A DNA stretch of 64,000 nt from Phytopythium helicoides (taxonomy: Eukaryota > Oomycota > Peronosporomycetes > Pythiales > Pythiaceae), in contig JANFNE010000030.1 of NCBI GenBank assembly GCA_024867545.1, forward strand, positions 124,001 to 188,000. Reading direction: 5' to 3'. Below, piece by piece: positions 32,150 to 45,110 of this stretch; position 1 is the stretch's first letter, and every line of letters begins with the position of its first letter. The notes under the pieces were generated by a model. That model was not told the DNA's origin. It did not search any database and saw only the letters and a list, made by a program, of their open reading frames with translations. The position numbers were made by a program, and so were the translations under genes.

Positions 32150-33801
32150 ATGGGGGGCCGGGACCTGGAGAAGGATGGCGCGTACGATCCGCCAGCGAGC
32201 GGCCGGCGTCGCTACCTGACGGCTTTCCTGTGCTTCAGTGTCGCCACCATCTGCTACGCTGACCGTGAGTGTCGTTTGGGGCCTTTTGCGGCGAGAATCG
32301 GCGGCTTACGAGCTTCGTGATGGGGTTTTGAAGGCACCAACATGGGCATTGCGCTGCCGGCCTTCATCTCCGACAAGCGCGAGCAGGGCGAGGTGCTCTC
32401 GGCCTTCTTTTACGGCTACATGTGCACGCAGGTGAGCTGGTGAGCTTTGACTGCATGCATGGAGACGCCAGTGACCGAAACTTGTACGACGAAATCCCGT
32501 AGATCCTCGGTGGGTTCCTCGCAACCAAGCTCGGCGCCAAGTGGGTGCTGCTCACGGGCGTCGTCGTGTGGACGCTGTTTGTACGTCGCGGAAGCACTTT
32601 GGAGCTCAGTCTTCACTACGGGTGATAATCCTCCGTGTTCTTGCAGGATTTGTCGACGGTGGCTGTGGCCAAGTGCCTCACTTGCCTCTTCTTCACGCGT
32701 GCAGGCATGGGACTGGGTGAAGGGATCCTCTTCCCCTGCATGCACCAGATTGCTGGCGCGTGGTATCCGCTTCAGGAGCGGAGTCGCCTCGTGTCTTTTG
32801 TTGCGAGTGGTTCGGATCTGGGAACGATCACGGCGCTCATCGTGTCGCCCGCTATCCTCGAGGCCAGTAACTGGCAGCGCATCTTCATCGTCTTTGGCGT
32901 GCTCAGCTTCATATGGGTTGTCATCTTCTTCGCCATCGGTGTCAGCCGCCCAGAAGATGACCCGCACATCTCGCGTAAAGAGCGAGAATACATTGTCCGC
33001 AACCGTACGATTGATCCGGTCACCCACCAGCGCCAGCGCAACGCTGAAGAGCTCGATACGCATCGGATGAACTGGCGTGTGCTACTCACCTCGCGACCAG
33101 CGTGGGCCATCTACGTTGCCCACATCTGCTACAACTACAGCTGGTACGTGCTGCTTGGGTGGATCCCGCAGTATTTCCACGATGTGCTCAAGATCGATCT
33201 CGGCAAGCATGGCGTTGCCGCCGCCCTTCCTTACATGTGCGGCTACATGGGGACGCTGCTTTTCGGGCGCGTTGGCGACCACCTCGTCTCTCGCAACTAC
33301 CGCGAGCTGCACGTGCGTCAGCTCATGAACGCCATCGGCTTCCTTGGCTCGGCTTTCTTCCTCTACTCGCTGCGATTTGCTAGGACAGCATCTGAAGCCG
33401 TCGCACTCTTGTCACTCACGCTCTTCTCGAGTCGCGCCACCATGGCTGGATATTGGGTCAACATGATTGACATTGGACCAAACCACGCGGCCCACATCAT
33501 GGGAGTTTCCAACACATTTGCAACGATCCCTGGCATTATTGGCAACGTGGTGACGGGGAAGATTTTGGCTGCCACGGGCGGATGGGACCTCGTGTTTGCC
33601 ATTGCGTCCCTTGTGCTAGTCTTTGGAGCTGTCTTCTTCCATTGCAACGCGTCTGACAAGTCGATCTACAACACGCGTCACGTATCGAACTCTGGGTATC
33701 TAAGCCCATCAAGCACGCGCGGCCCCAGCACCACTGAATTTGGCGTGCTCTCTGCTCGTGACAACCGCCGTGACGACGAGATTGGGCTGCTTGAGGAGTA
33801 G
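32150..33801 (+). CDS. SLC17-type MFS organic anion/phosphate transporter
   Basis: Four exons (32150-32264, 32334-32431, 32503-32580, 32647-33801) join in phase to 481 residues without breaks. Family features are the TM1 exit ICYADRTNMGIALPAF (split by an intron), FFYGYMCTQ, and the TM4 segment FTRAGMGLGEGILFPCMHQI. ERSRLVSFVASGSDLGT and the IPGIIGNVVTGKIL loop near TM11 are also present. About 12 membrane helices are visible. SLC17 members carry phosphate, sialic acid, glutamate or nucleotides, and the sequence does not settle the substrate. The C-terminus is serine-rich and ends in a dileucine-like EIGLLEE. A TGATTGG box lies at 32063-32069, 81 bp before the ATG. Confidence 0.85.
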
Positions 33802-33875
33802 AACAGTTGGCTAATGTCAACTCTACACATCGATGTGGGTAAAACACTCTTTTCAAACTGCTATCTCTAAGTGTG

Positions 33876-36800
33876 TCAAGGATCAAGTTCCATGTGACGG
33901 GAGCGCTCACTATATCTGCCCAGCGCGATCTTCTTGAGATGCGACGGCCATATTTCATCCTTTCGGCAGTTTTGTTGCATTGCCATGAACAAGTTTGTCG
34001 CCTCCGTCCACTGTTCTTGCTGCTCAGCTGCATAAATCGCTTGAATATAGCTGTCGACGTTTGGGTCCACGTGGTATGCTGGTGCATTCTGCATGGTGAG
34101 GAAAATGAGTTTCACAGACCGAAATTCTCCTGCGGCGTTACACATTTCCATCACGCGGTTGAAGTGTAGGACACTTGGGGGAACACCGTACACAGTGTCC
34201 ATATTGCGTAGCATCCAAAGAGCTCGCTGCCAACCCCCGACGCTTTCCATAGCATTCATGAGTTCGAGCAGAGCGCCAGACGGCAGCACCGACTCATCGC
34301 TACTGCACCTCTGAGCCTCACCAAGCAATTGCATCAGGTTCTCCAAACGCTGGGGTTTGCACAGGTTTCGACACGCCTTGATATACTCACTTAGTGTATC
34401 ATCATCAAATACGCACTCCAAGGAGGCTGTTCCATGCTTCCAGGATGCGATGAGATGGTCGAAAATTTCTAGTGCCCCACTGAAGTCGCCGCGTATGGTG
34501 CATGCTGAGATCGCTCGGCTATAAGTTAAGTTCGATGGCGAGACGCGAAGCTGATTCATCTTCTCGAGCAAATCAATAATCAGAGCGCTTACTGGAGGGA
34601 TCTTGTTCTCAGATTCGTGATGATTGAACGCGTCATATTCTTCCATTGCTTCGATCTCAATTTCATCAGAGTAAACAACCTCATCATAAAGCATCTCCTC
34701 GTCTTGAGCGCTGTTTCCTCTGGCTAGCTCCCCAGACTTGACGAAAGATTCAAGGACAATGTCAAAAGTTTCGAGATTTGGCACAAGCTCCTGTTCCTCT
34801 ACCATTTCCTTCACAATGACGAGCGACCGCTCGTGTTGCCCACGAAATGCGCACGCAGTCAGTATGCGATTGAATGCGGGGACTGAGCCGAAGCCTAGTT
34901 TTTCTTTCACAGACCGCGCGTACGACAGCGCTGTTTCAATGTTTCCGGCAAAGGAAAACGCCCGAACCAAGTTGATGTACGACTCTTCATTCGGTACGAG
35001 GAATCCCGATGATTCCAGCTTGTTGAAGAGTTCCAGGGCACCACGAGGATTCATAGTATTTGCGCACAACTCGATGGCCCCGTTCAGTACTTGGAGCGTT
35101 GGCTTGAAGTCATTGTTTGTCATTGCGTAGTTCAGAAAATCCAGACCTATGGACGAGTCTCCAGCATTGCTTGCACTAGCAAAAACTAGTTTAGCGGTTG
35201 CATTGCTCAAAGAGAGACTTCTCTCTCGAAGAACATTTAGAAGAGCGTGCACGCGTTCAGTCTCGTCAAAGCGCAAGAAGCAATCAATCGCTGCGTTACA
35301 AGCCCCAATATCCAACGCGTCTGCCGGGACTTCGGCGCATATGCGCTCCACAGCATCAAGAATTTCTTGGTAGCCTTGCATATCGTCCAATGACATTTCC
35401 GCGTAGCCACTACAGTGTTCAACTTCCAGGGAAAAGACGCGAAAGAGTGCAAAGTGCGTGACCGAGTCGGGTACAATGCCAAGTTCATTTACACACCAAT
35501 TGTAGATAGACAACGCTTGCATCGATCGCGTCAGGTAGGAGTGGTCGTAGTCTTGGTGGCTGCAACTGCTACCAATGACTTTAAGCATGGTGTTAAGAGT
35601 GACGAGGTCGGGGTGAAGGCCGTAGCTAAACAATTCTTGGAAATACTGTTCTGCTTTCTTCAGATCTCCTTCTTCGGCGCAGCAGTTCAAGACCGTGTTG
35701 TAGCAGAGAAGAGTCGGATCAAATCTCTTCTTGCCGCCAACACGTTTCATCTTCTCAATGACAGTCTCCGCCAAAGTCTAAGTCACCGCAGCGGTTGCAT
35801 GCAACAAGCAAAATTTCAAAACTTCTTGCATCAGCCAATCCTCGAGAAATCATATCGTCTAGAATTCGAGAAGCAGCTCCTAGTTGATTGGAGCCTGCAG
35901 CATTCTCAAGACGGGTTTTGCTTGCAATCACATCACGCGTTATCTTCTTAACTGTAGTTCCATTTGTGCCATCAGATGCTTCAGATAGTTGCGGCAACAC
36001 CAGTTCAGCCGATCTGTCGTCACGATCCTGGATTAGTTTCAACAAACGGGGTTGGATCTTCTCGGCGCAATCGTTTGTTGTTGCTAAATCGAGGATGCAG
36101 TTGATGTGATCCCATTCTCTTGCTTGCCGGCATGCGTCAAGCACGGCACAAAAAGCATCGCCATCAACACTTGCACTATTCCCATAGTATAGCATTTGCT
36201 TTCGAAGAAATTCGACGGCAGTAGCTAGCTTCCGGCTTTCAAGTAAATACTCTACAACCACTTTGACTGACCGCGCGTCGAGGCGAATATCGAACTCGGT
36301 AAAAGCACGATCGATGAGAGCATCCATCTTGTCAGATCTCCCCGGCGCACGCGCATACACCATCAACATGGCTCGAATCGCTTCACGAGAAGGTTCAATC
36401 CCGTTGTTCAACATAGCACTGAAATATCCTTCTGCGATGTCGACTTTGCCTTTCGAGTCTCTAGATGCGCAGCACAGTATCAGGTTGGTGTACGTGTAGG
36501 CACCAGGATTTTTCTCTGCGTCAAGCATTTTTTGAAGCACACGCTGAGCTGTTGAAGGTCGCAAATGCGGCTACACGCGGAGAGCACCGAGTTGAAGCTG
36601 CGCGAGTCGACACGCTTGAGAGCGATCATTTCGTCCAGGATGGCCAGCATCTGCTTGAAATGCAGGTTACGATAGCTACCACGCTGCCGCTGCACGTACA
36701 GAACAGCAGTTTGTTGTACAAGTCCTTGAGAATCACCGGCCGGTCTGGATACAACTCCCGCAGCCGCGCGAGCATCTCCGTTGCGAGCGCATAGTCTCCT

Positions 36801-37123
36801 CGCTCGAGCACTTTCTTCATCCTGTTGTTGTAGTACGTCATACTCTGGTTCTCCGGCAGTAGCACCTCAGCTTTTTGTCGCCGCCGCTCTTGCTTGTGCT
36901 CCGCTGCAGTGGCTGGCACAGTCCTGGTCGCCAAGCCGCGCCGCCATCCACCCATTAACTTGGCTTGCAGATCCAGCGGCCTCGGCGCGAGTTGTGATGA
37001 GGAAGATGCGCCAATGAAGCGTCCAATAGCTAAAGGAGACCCATCAGTTGTACGAGACGCCCGCCGAGCTTGAGCCGCGAGCGCGCGCCTCCAGGGCAAG
37101 CGCGCCATCGCCTGCCGCTGCAT
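33876..37123 (-). CDS. Large mitochondrial-type pentatricopeptide repeat protein (frame broken)
   Basis: The N-terminus is arginine/alanine-rich (MARLPWRRALAAQARRASR), as in a mitochondrial presequence. From about residue 100 to the end the sequence is built of degenerate 35-residue helical hairpins, for example TYYNNRMKKVLERGDYALAT, SFNSVLSACSRICDL, TYTNLILCCASRDSKG, CYNTVLNCCAEEGDLKKAEQ and TYSRAISACTIRGDFSGALE. This is the pentatricopeptide pattern of organellar RNA-binding proteins. At least three one-base shifts (near 36660, 36550 and 35770) break the frame; at 35770 an extra T in TTT is evident. About 1080 residues. No catalytic domain (SMR or endonuclease) is seen. It is divergent from Rpt4 with 183 bp between starts. 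Confidence 0.82.
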
Positions 37124-37306
37124 GAGCTTCGCCGCCTGTCTCGACTACTTGCGCTTTGTATGGTCGAGTTGTTTTGACACTCCAGGCGGAGATATACCGC
37201 GAACGACAGAATAGTTGGCGACAATGTGGTGTGGCGCACGGGGAGTTTGCAGGATCCCGGCTCGAGAACGGAAAGGGGAGGATCGCTGCGAGAAGCCTTA
37301 GAGCCC

Positions 37307-38747
37307 ATGGCGTCGGTCGACGATGAGCGCGCGCAGGTGCTCAACGCCTACAAGGCCAAGGTGCGCGAGCACCGCGAGATGGAGAGTCGGTGCGTGCTTT
37401 TGCGGACGCTTTCGCGGTCTTCCCGCTCGATTCGGCCCAGAATTGGCGCCGCCGTGGCGCCGGAAAGATCGCGTCTGGGGGAGCGAGGGGATCTCACGGT
37501 TAGGAGCTTCACGTAGGGTCAAGAGCATGCGCGAGAACGTCAAGGCGCTCGTGAAGGAGTACAACAAGACAGAGGACGACCTCAAGGCGCTGCAGGTGCC
37601 GTCCAGCTGCGTGGGATCGAGATGAGCGGATCAATACTGAACCTTCGGGCTTTACTCGTTGTGCGTTTATCTAGAGCGTTGGCCAGATCATCGGGGAGGT
37701 GCTGCGCCAGCTGGATGATGACCGCTTCATCGTCAAGGCCTCTAGCGGCCCCCGCTACGTCGTTGGATGCCGGTCCAAGGTATGGAGCGTAGTATACATG
37801 CTACATTGGTGCCAACTTCTGACGGCGCATTGCAGGTGGACAAGACCAAGCTCAAGTCGGGCACGCGCGTGGCACTGGACATGACGACGCTCACCATCAT
37901 GCGCTACCTGCCGCGCGAGGTCGACCCGACCGTGTATCACATGCTGAACGAGGATGCAGGCAACGTGTCGTTCTCCAGCATCGGCGGTCTGAACGAGCAG
38001 ATCCGCGAACTCCGCGAGGTGATTGAACTGCCGCTGACCAACCCAGAGCTATTCTTGCGCGTGGGTATCAAGCCGCCCAAGGGTGTGCTGCTTTATGGTC
38101 CTCCTGGTACGGGCAAGACGTTGTTGGCTCGTGCTCTGGCGTGCAACATCAACGCGACGTTCCTCAAGGTGGTTGCGAGTGCCATTGTCGACAAGTACAT
38201 TGGTGAAAGTGCTCGTGTGATCCGTGAAATGTTCGGCTACGCCCGCGACCACCAGCCATGCGTCATCTTCATGGACGAGATTGATGCTATTGGTGGTAGC
38301 CGCTTCTCGGAGGGCACGTCGGCGGATCGCGAGATCCAGCGTACGCTCATGGAGCTGCTGAACCAGCTGGATGGTTTCGACGCTCTTGGACAGGTCAAGA
38401 TGGTCATGGCGACGAACCGTCCGGACATTCTCGACCCAGCTCTACTGCGTCCTGGCCGTCTGGACCGTAAGATCGAGATTCCACTCCCAAACGAGGCGTC
38501 GCGTATGGACATTCTCAAGATCCACTCGGGTCCGATTACCAAGAAGGGTGAGATCGACTATGAATCGATTGTCAAGCTTACGGACGGCTTCAACGGCGCC
38601 GATATCCGAAATGTGTGCACAGAAGCAGGTGTGTTTGCCATTCGTGCCGACCGCGATTACGTTGTCGAGGAGGACTTCATGAAGGCGGCGCGTAAGCTCG
38701 CCGAAACGAAGAAGCTCGAGTCGAAGATGGATTACAGCAAGGTGTAA
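37307..38747 (+). CDS. PSMC6: 26S proteasome regulatory ATPase Rpt4
   Basis: Four exons (37307-37389, 37517-37595, 37675-37779, 37836-38747) give 392 residues in phase, close to the family norm of about 390. The N-terminal coiled coil is followed by the OB-fold block [20 protein letters not shown], then [20 protein letters not shown], which singles out Rpt4 among the six Rpt paralogs. The AAA+ core has Walker A GPPGTGKT, Walker B VIFMDEID and the arginine-finger region LRPGRLDRK. The subunit unfolds and threads ubiquitinated substrates into the 20S core. No frame errors occur. Introns are 127, 79 and 56 nt. Confidence 0.95.
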
Positions 38748-38934
38748 ACCGCTGGTGGCTGGTCCAGATTCAGCCAAGATCGGTAAGCACATGGGAGTGC
38801 AGAGTGACGATTGAATAACAAAGCTTCCCGTGTATCTTGGTCTAAGCAATTATGCTGAGAAATCTCTTTCGGTAATCTCACAACCGAGCCAGCTGCCTCG
38901 CAATGACGCTAAAAAAAATGCAAACGACGCACGC

Positions 38935-41544
38935 TAAAGAGAAATCTGGTTGCCACCACGCTGGCAATATTCTTTGGATTGCTAGTGTAAAAGCGCCGCA
39001 TTTGGCTCGACTTGTAGTGTGGCCGAATGAGAAACATCCGGGGCGTTCAGTATCTCCTGTAGTTACGGTTTTTCTCCACCTGCAAACGTTTCTGTTTGAA
39101 GTATACCTACTGAAGCTCATTTCGCCTGGCAGCCAAGCCAACCCTCTACGACAGGGTCGCACGGCTCTCCTACCCCCGCGGCAATCTCACGACGGCGTGC
39201 AATCATTTCTGTTGGATCAGCGTTGCACCAGATCGGTAAGAATAAGTTGTTCACACACATGGCCACCTCGCCTGTGTCAGGATCCGTGCACTCACGGTAA
39301 GCTACGCCGTCACAAAGCGCAATGCGCTCGGGAGTCATAAAAGCATGCAAACGTCCAATTGTTGGTTCAGACCGCGCACAAACTGTATCGTTGAAGCGAG
39401 TAAACACGTTCAGAGTTGCCTTGCTTGTGGTGGGGGAGATGCATTGCAAACCCATGCATGATCGGTCGGATGTGTCACAGTGACCGGGAACAAAGCCATT
39501 ACAGCAAAGAGGGGCATCATCGAGGAAAACGTATTCAAGATGCTTGAGTGCAGAGAGATCTGGAAGTGATTGCAGGCTTTCGGGTCGAAGTAATACCAAT
39601 CGTTGAAGGCGTGAGAGATTTCCTAAACCTGGATACTCTTTAATAGACCCTAAGAAAACGAGAGTCAGAGATCGGAGATTGTGCAAGCTCTGGAGAGAAG
39701 GAAACGCTGGCAGAAATTTGTGGTCTGCGAGGTGCATGAATGCGAAGTACGGCATATCTTCAAACGTGTCTAATGGTATTTGCTCAAGGCTCGGGAAAGA
39801 CCCGAATGAAAAACCGGGTTTCCCTTGGATGTACAGATATTCCAGTCGATGAAATGTCTTGAACCAAGACGGTAACACCGTGATTTGGGTGTGTACAAGT
39901 GCTCTACAATCAAGCAGTTCAGTTAGTATCATCTATGAAAGTTAGACCCATCGCCGTGATCACTTACATGTATTTCAAGCGAGCAGTGCACCGTTGCAAT
40001 TCATTTGGAAGTCTGGAAAGTCTCCAATTCACAATCTGCATCGTTTCTAACGCGCCAGCTGCAGCAACATTGCTAACCTTTTCAGTTGCGTCTTTCGGGT
40101 TGAGCCACTCATCTACTGATTTGATGTTGTGCTTGTAGATAACAAGAATCCGACACGGACATTTCCGTTGCTCTCCATCGGGGATTTCACCCACCCATCG
40201 ATGAGAACGTACGGCACATTCGGGATGAGGAGCACACGCACGCCTAGACTGGAATACACTGACTGTCGAATACATTATAATCAAGAGAGACAGCAATATG
40301 ATGGGAGCAATCCTTCTCCAGTTGCTGATTCTTCTTTTGGAGCGTATACCTTTAGATTGCTCAGTCTTTTTCTTGCGAAGCTTCTTTAGCAACTCGACCA
40401 CATCGTAAAAGCGACGGCAAAGAGCTAGATTACTACCGACGCGCGTGAAAAAGTCAAATGCTGACAAAATCCGCTGAGTATTAATTGTATGACTTGCGGT
40501 CATCGTTTTTACTGGATCAGCTAGTGCGCGTGCTGATCGCTGGAGTGATACAGGCGGGTAGAGCTCGTAAGTAATGTCGAAAGCTTTGTAATCAAGAGCG
40601 AGGTCTCCAAGCGCTTGCCACAGCATAGCAACGGGGAATATCACTGCTATTTGGAAGTCAAATCTATCAGACACAGAAAAATACGTCAGAGCCAGCCAAG
40701 TCTGTGCAAATTACATCACGAGAACGTACACTAACTCGACGAGGACGCGATGAAGTCGTTCTCCATTTGTAAGAAATGACCACATCCAGAGTGCAGCGTT
40801 TGCAACAATGGCAGCAGTGCATATCCAAACAAAAGGCTCTGGTGCTCCAGCTTCGAGCACCTGCTGATACAACCACGCGGCTTGCACTGCCAGGTCAATC
40901 AATTTGACATTGAGCTCATAGGTTTCTGTTGACATCGCTGAGAAAGTTGCCTTGATTCGCTTTGGAGTTCGAGAGAGTATAGTCCACAATGACGTGGGCC
41001 CTATTATTACAGCCGTGCTTCGTATCGTCCTAGGCTTGGCTAGTTTAGACGACGCAGTCTCAGAAGCTTGTGGTTCGGGAGCGTGTTTTACCTGTTTTTG
41101 ATTCTTACAGGGTATGTAGCATTTCGCGAGTTTGACTGCGACAGCCCCGTATCCTATTGCGGAGATCGCTAGTCCTGTGACACCAAGCCACAAGATGGGC
41201 GGCGGCGGGTCCGCGAGCAACCAGAAAGCCCCGTTGTCGTACCGTTGAGTCCCTGTAAGAAAGTTGGCAGTCGGATTTGGTGCGACTGTGAGCAGAATCA
41301 ACCACGCGGTCCAGCATAGACTAGCTGATAGTGCCAGCATGAGTGCCAGAGCCAACTGGAGTCGCATCGATAGTTTGGGTTGATATGTTGTCGGAGGGAG
41401 CTCAGCCGTGAAGGGAACAACGGGCGTAGTGAAGCGCATTCCGTGATTGCCTTGGAGTGCTGTACTGTGCAAGTTTCTGTCTGCTTGAGAAACAGGAGGC
41501 GCGACTCAAGCAATTATAGCACAGCAACTGAGATGATCCTTTTT
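38935..41544. repeat. Segmental duplication, copy 1
   Basis: This 2,610-bp block carries a WLGC-family gene plus 182 bp of 3' flank and about 70 bp of 5' flank. It matches 59571-62234 in the same orientation. Apart from a 54-bp (two times 27 bp) expansion in the other copy, I find no length difference. Similarity begins abruptly at TAAAGAGAAATCTGG and fades after the CCTTTTT near 41544. Confidence 0.9.
39117..41472 (-). CDS. WLGC-family LRR membrane protein, copy 1
   Basis: Exons 41472-40730, 40663-39968 and 39903-39117 (introns 66 and 64 nt) give 741 residues in perfect phase. Exons 1 and 2 encode several membrane helices (LALALMLALSASLCWTAWLI; WLGVTGLAISAIGYGAVAV; FVWICTAAIVANAALWMWSF; IAPIILLSLLIIMYSTVSVF) and a conserved cytosolic block (FSAMSTETYELNVKLIDLAV). 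Exon 3 encodes leucine-rich repeats (LEYLYIQGKPGF; LHNLRSLTLVFLGSIKEYPG; LSRLQRLVLL). A cysteine-rich region follows (CCNGFVPGHCD; CDGVAYRECTDPDTGE) and ends in EGWLGC. This is the oomycete WLGC type. A surface or endomembrane receptor-like role is inferred. No kinase domain is present. The TAA inside intron 1 is intronic, not a lesion. Confidence 0.82.
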
Positions 41545-41597
41545 CACTACAAAATAAAAAGCACGCCTGCATCAAATATATTCATCGTTGATTGTTC

Positions 41598-44500
41598 TTA
41601 CCGAAAGTTGGTTGACTCGCCAAGAGGAGCCTTGGCACGATATCGCTTGGGAATTGCCAACGCTGACACCTTCTCGCTCGCAGATGCTCCTGGTCGAACT
41701 GCCTTAACGCCGAACCTGGGCTTGGATGCAGGTGCTGTTGTGCTTTTTGTCTTCATTCCTCGAGCTCCAGCTGAGCTCCCACGAGAGAGGGAAACTTCTG
41801 CCTTCTTTTGAGGCGTGCGCATCTTCTTTGGCGTTGAATGCTCGCTGCCAGGCAACTCGCTTTGACTATTGGAAGGTTGCTTTTCAGATGCGCCAACCTC
41901 TCCATCAGCTTGCTTCTCAGTTGTTGCGTCTACCACTGAGCTTGTTGAAGAAGTACTAGCATTTGACGTAGTGCTAAAGGAGCGAGTGAGTTCAGTAGCT
42001 GCTTTTGAGAGCAACTCATTTGTTGCGTTGAGTGCCTCGCTGATGATTCTGGTTGGCTCGAACATGGGGAACACGTAGTTTTGCTTTGTTGGCGTTGCCC
42101 CAGTTGGTGCATCAAGCTGTTGTGTCAATAGCAATAGTAGTTAGGCTTCCGAAAGCATCGCGAGCACAGAAACAAACATTCATACGTACCCGCCGTTTCT
42201 TCATGAATATCTCGAGCTCGTCAAGACGCTTAGCTGAATCCGCTTGGCTTTCCTCGATTGTCTTGTGTGAATGATTCGACACCGAGGAAAGTTTACGCTT
42301 CGTCATCTCGACTCTGCTTTGAACGGTACTACCGATTGTAGAGCATCCCGCAAACATCGTTCGCTCCAGCTTCCTGTGGTTTTCTGAAAACTCGAGCTGA
42401 GACGTAGCCTTCGATGCAGTCAAGCGATTAGCTTGCTCTTGGTGACGCTTCTGCGCGTTAGAGAGTGTTGTTTGGTGGCTGTTGTTCAGCTCCGCAACGG
42501 TGTCCTTCCAACTCACAAGCTCTTGCGCATGGCTGTGAATCATTGATTCCTGATCAACATTTGCTCGGTTATCCTCTTCAATCACGCTCATCATACGCTG
42601 TCCGATACGCTCCAGAGCACCAGCATGTTTGGTGCTGAATGACCCCAGCGACTCGACGGATGACTTGATCTCGATCTCAGACATTTGCTGCAGTTTAGTC
42701 AACTGGGTTTCTTGGGAAACCTTGCATTGCTCTACCAACGCCGTCTGCTCTTGAAGTCTCTCTGCCTGAGTCTCGCTGATTGTGGTGAAGAATTCGGTCA
42801 ACTGGGCCTTCAGGTTGTCAAACTGCTGCTGACGCTCCGAATGGCTATCTTTCAGAGCCTCTAGCAGTATACTGTTGTTTTCGGTGAGCTTCTTTGTCTG
42901 TTCGTCAATGGACATCTCGATCGCAGCCTGAAGCTCCAGCATTTTGTCACTCTGCTCGCTCAAGAATACTTCCATTTCCGCCCGTGACTTTGCGGCGAGG
43001 CTCTTGACTTGCTCAAGGAACTCATGCCTGCGTTTTTTCGAGTTGATCAGCTCTGCGGAGATAGACTCTGCGTGACTTTTGCTCATCGTGGTGAGCTTGG
43101 ACAGCTTAGCTTCCATGTTTTTGTGGTGTTCACCGACAATCTCACTGAGCTCTTCGCCCGCTTTGTCGCTGAATGCCTTGATTTTCGACTCTTCCTCAGC
43201 GAACATAGCGTTCCAATCTTCGAGTAGGACTCCAAGAGCTTTAGCATTCTTGCCAAGCTTCTCCAGATCTTGAGAATGTGCAACCTCAAGGTCAGTCACC
43301 GCAATGACCAAATCATCAAACATCTGCTGCTGGGTCTTCTGATGTGATGCCAACCGCTCCTGAAACTGCATGATTTGAGCTGAAGACTCTCCAGTAAAGG
43401 ACATAGTTAACTCCATGTTGGCATCCTCCACGTGCTGCTTACGCCCTGCGTAGCAAGAAGAAAGAGGTAAGCAATCGCCACCTTCTGAGACAAAATAACA
43501 AGATACAACTACCCACCGATCTTTGCAAGAAGCTGATGCACCCGATTTTCACTTTCTTGAAACAGCTTTGCTGCAGCGGCGCCGTTCGCCAGCAGAGTCT
43601 TCTCATTCTCCTGGAATGCATGGAGTTGGTTTTGAGTATTAGTGAGCTTGTTTTGTGTGTGGTGGAGCTCGTCTTTCAAAGCTCTCAGTTCGCTCTCAGT
43701 AGTCGCAAGCTTCGTTTCCACGTCTTTCTTTGCTGCCTGGAGACCAGAAGCTCTTCTCTCTGAGTCTCTACCGTTTCTTCCAGTTCCTTGCTCAGCTTAC
43801 TCCTCGCATCGAGTTCGTCTTCGAGCTCCAAAATCTGGGCGGCTTGTCCTGCCATTCGCTCTTCCATCTCTGCAAACTGAGCTGGCGGGAGGAATATACC
43901 ATCTTTCTGGCGCGCTGCCTGAAGAGCTGATCGAAGTGCTTCAATTTCACTCCCGTATTCGCGCAGTAGACCCGAGCGCGCCATCTTTTGATTGACCTGC
44001 GGCTTGTTCTTGATGCTCTTCGCTCTGTGTGCGTATTCGAGAGTACTCATCGTCTCATCGACACTGTCGGCGCACGGTGCAAGTGTTGCGATGATGGTGG
44101 TTTTCGCTCGTCCACCGAGGGATTCCTGAAGTAGTCGCGTAAGCTTACTGTCACGGTAGGGGATATGGGGGTGGTTGTCGACCAGCGCAGTGATTACACG
44201 CCCAAGGGTCAGCAGACTCTGATTGATACTTCCTGCCTCACGTGCGCGAACATTGCGAGCGCCGGAACGACCAACGCACTCGGAGCCAGCAAGGTCAACG
44301 AGATTCAGCTGTCCGATCCGGAGCAAGTCGTCTCCAGCTGTAGCAGCTGAGTTTTCCTTACAATGGATGCGGATAGTGAAGATGCTGTGGGATCGACTGG
44401 AATTCTCATTCATGAGCGTCTCGGACGTGATGCGGTTCTTGACACCAGTCTCAAGTAGCTGAAAGACGTGGTCCGCCGTCGTCGTTGTCACCTCGAGCAG

Positions 44501-45110
44501 GTTCTGGCAGTAGATGCCACCGCGCTTCGCGTCCTCCATCAGCCGCAACTTCTTGTTTTCGTGCGGCTCGAGCAGGTCCTTGAGCTCTTCGTTGTAGATC
44601 TGCAAGAAGGAGATCTTGACACTGTACTCTCCCTGCATGGCCTGCAGCGAGTCGAAAATGTAGCGCACGCTGCGCGGAATGATGCCAGCCATTTCGTGGT
44701 CGGGCGACAGCTCGCCCTGCATGGTGTACGTCTTGCCCGTGCCCGTCTGTCCGTAGGCGAACACGGTGCAGTTGTATCCCGCGAGCGCCTCGTCAACGGC
44801 AGGTTTGACCGTAGCGCGGAACACGTCCTTCTGCGTCGAGTACTGGCCGTAGACCTTGTCGAACGCGTACGTCTTGCGCTTCATGACGGCCAGCTCGTTC
44901 GAGTTGGGCTTGCACTGCACGATGGCGTTGCGCCCCGCCGCCTTCTCGCGCTCGTTGAGCGGCCGGCAGCGCACCGCGACCTTGCACGTTCGTGTCCTGT
45001 GGGGGCGGCGGGGCCATGGGCGACGTGGACGCGCGCGCGGCGGACGCGGCCGTGGGTTTCCCGGCAGGCGAGTGCCGCGACGGCGTCACTAGCAGCGCGT
45101 GGGTCGCCAT
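41598..45110 (-). CDS. Kinesin-5 (BimC/Eg5) mitotic motor (frame broken)
   Basis: Exons are 45110-43517, 43445-42190 and 42116-41598, about 1,120 residues. The N-terminal motor domain has the P-loop AYGQTGTGKTYTM, switch I NENSSRSHSIF, switch II LVDLAGSE and the neck SKLTRLLQESLGG block. A long coiled-coil stalk follows. The tail has the BimC box TGATPTKQNYVFPMFEPTR, whose threonine-proline is the CDK1 site that defines kinesin-5. Kinesin-5 tetramers slide antiparallel spindle microtubules. Single-base shifts occur near 44985 (extra G after TNVQ) and near 43735, between motor neck and stalk. The last exon is serine/threonine-rich. It shares a divergent promoter with the DBP9 helicase. Confidence 0.9.

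Noticed and set aside
40664..40729. In-frame TAA between exons 1 and 2 of WLGC copy 1 (also copy 3), and an apparent frameshift at the same place in copy 2, looking like shared inactivating lesions
   Set aside because: The segment is a GTACGT...CTGAC...(T/C)AG intron of 66, 66 and 65 nt in the three copies. Splicing it out restores one open frame in all of them.
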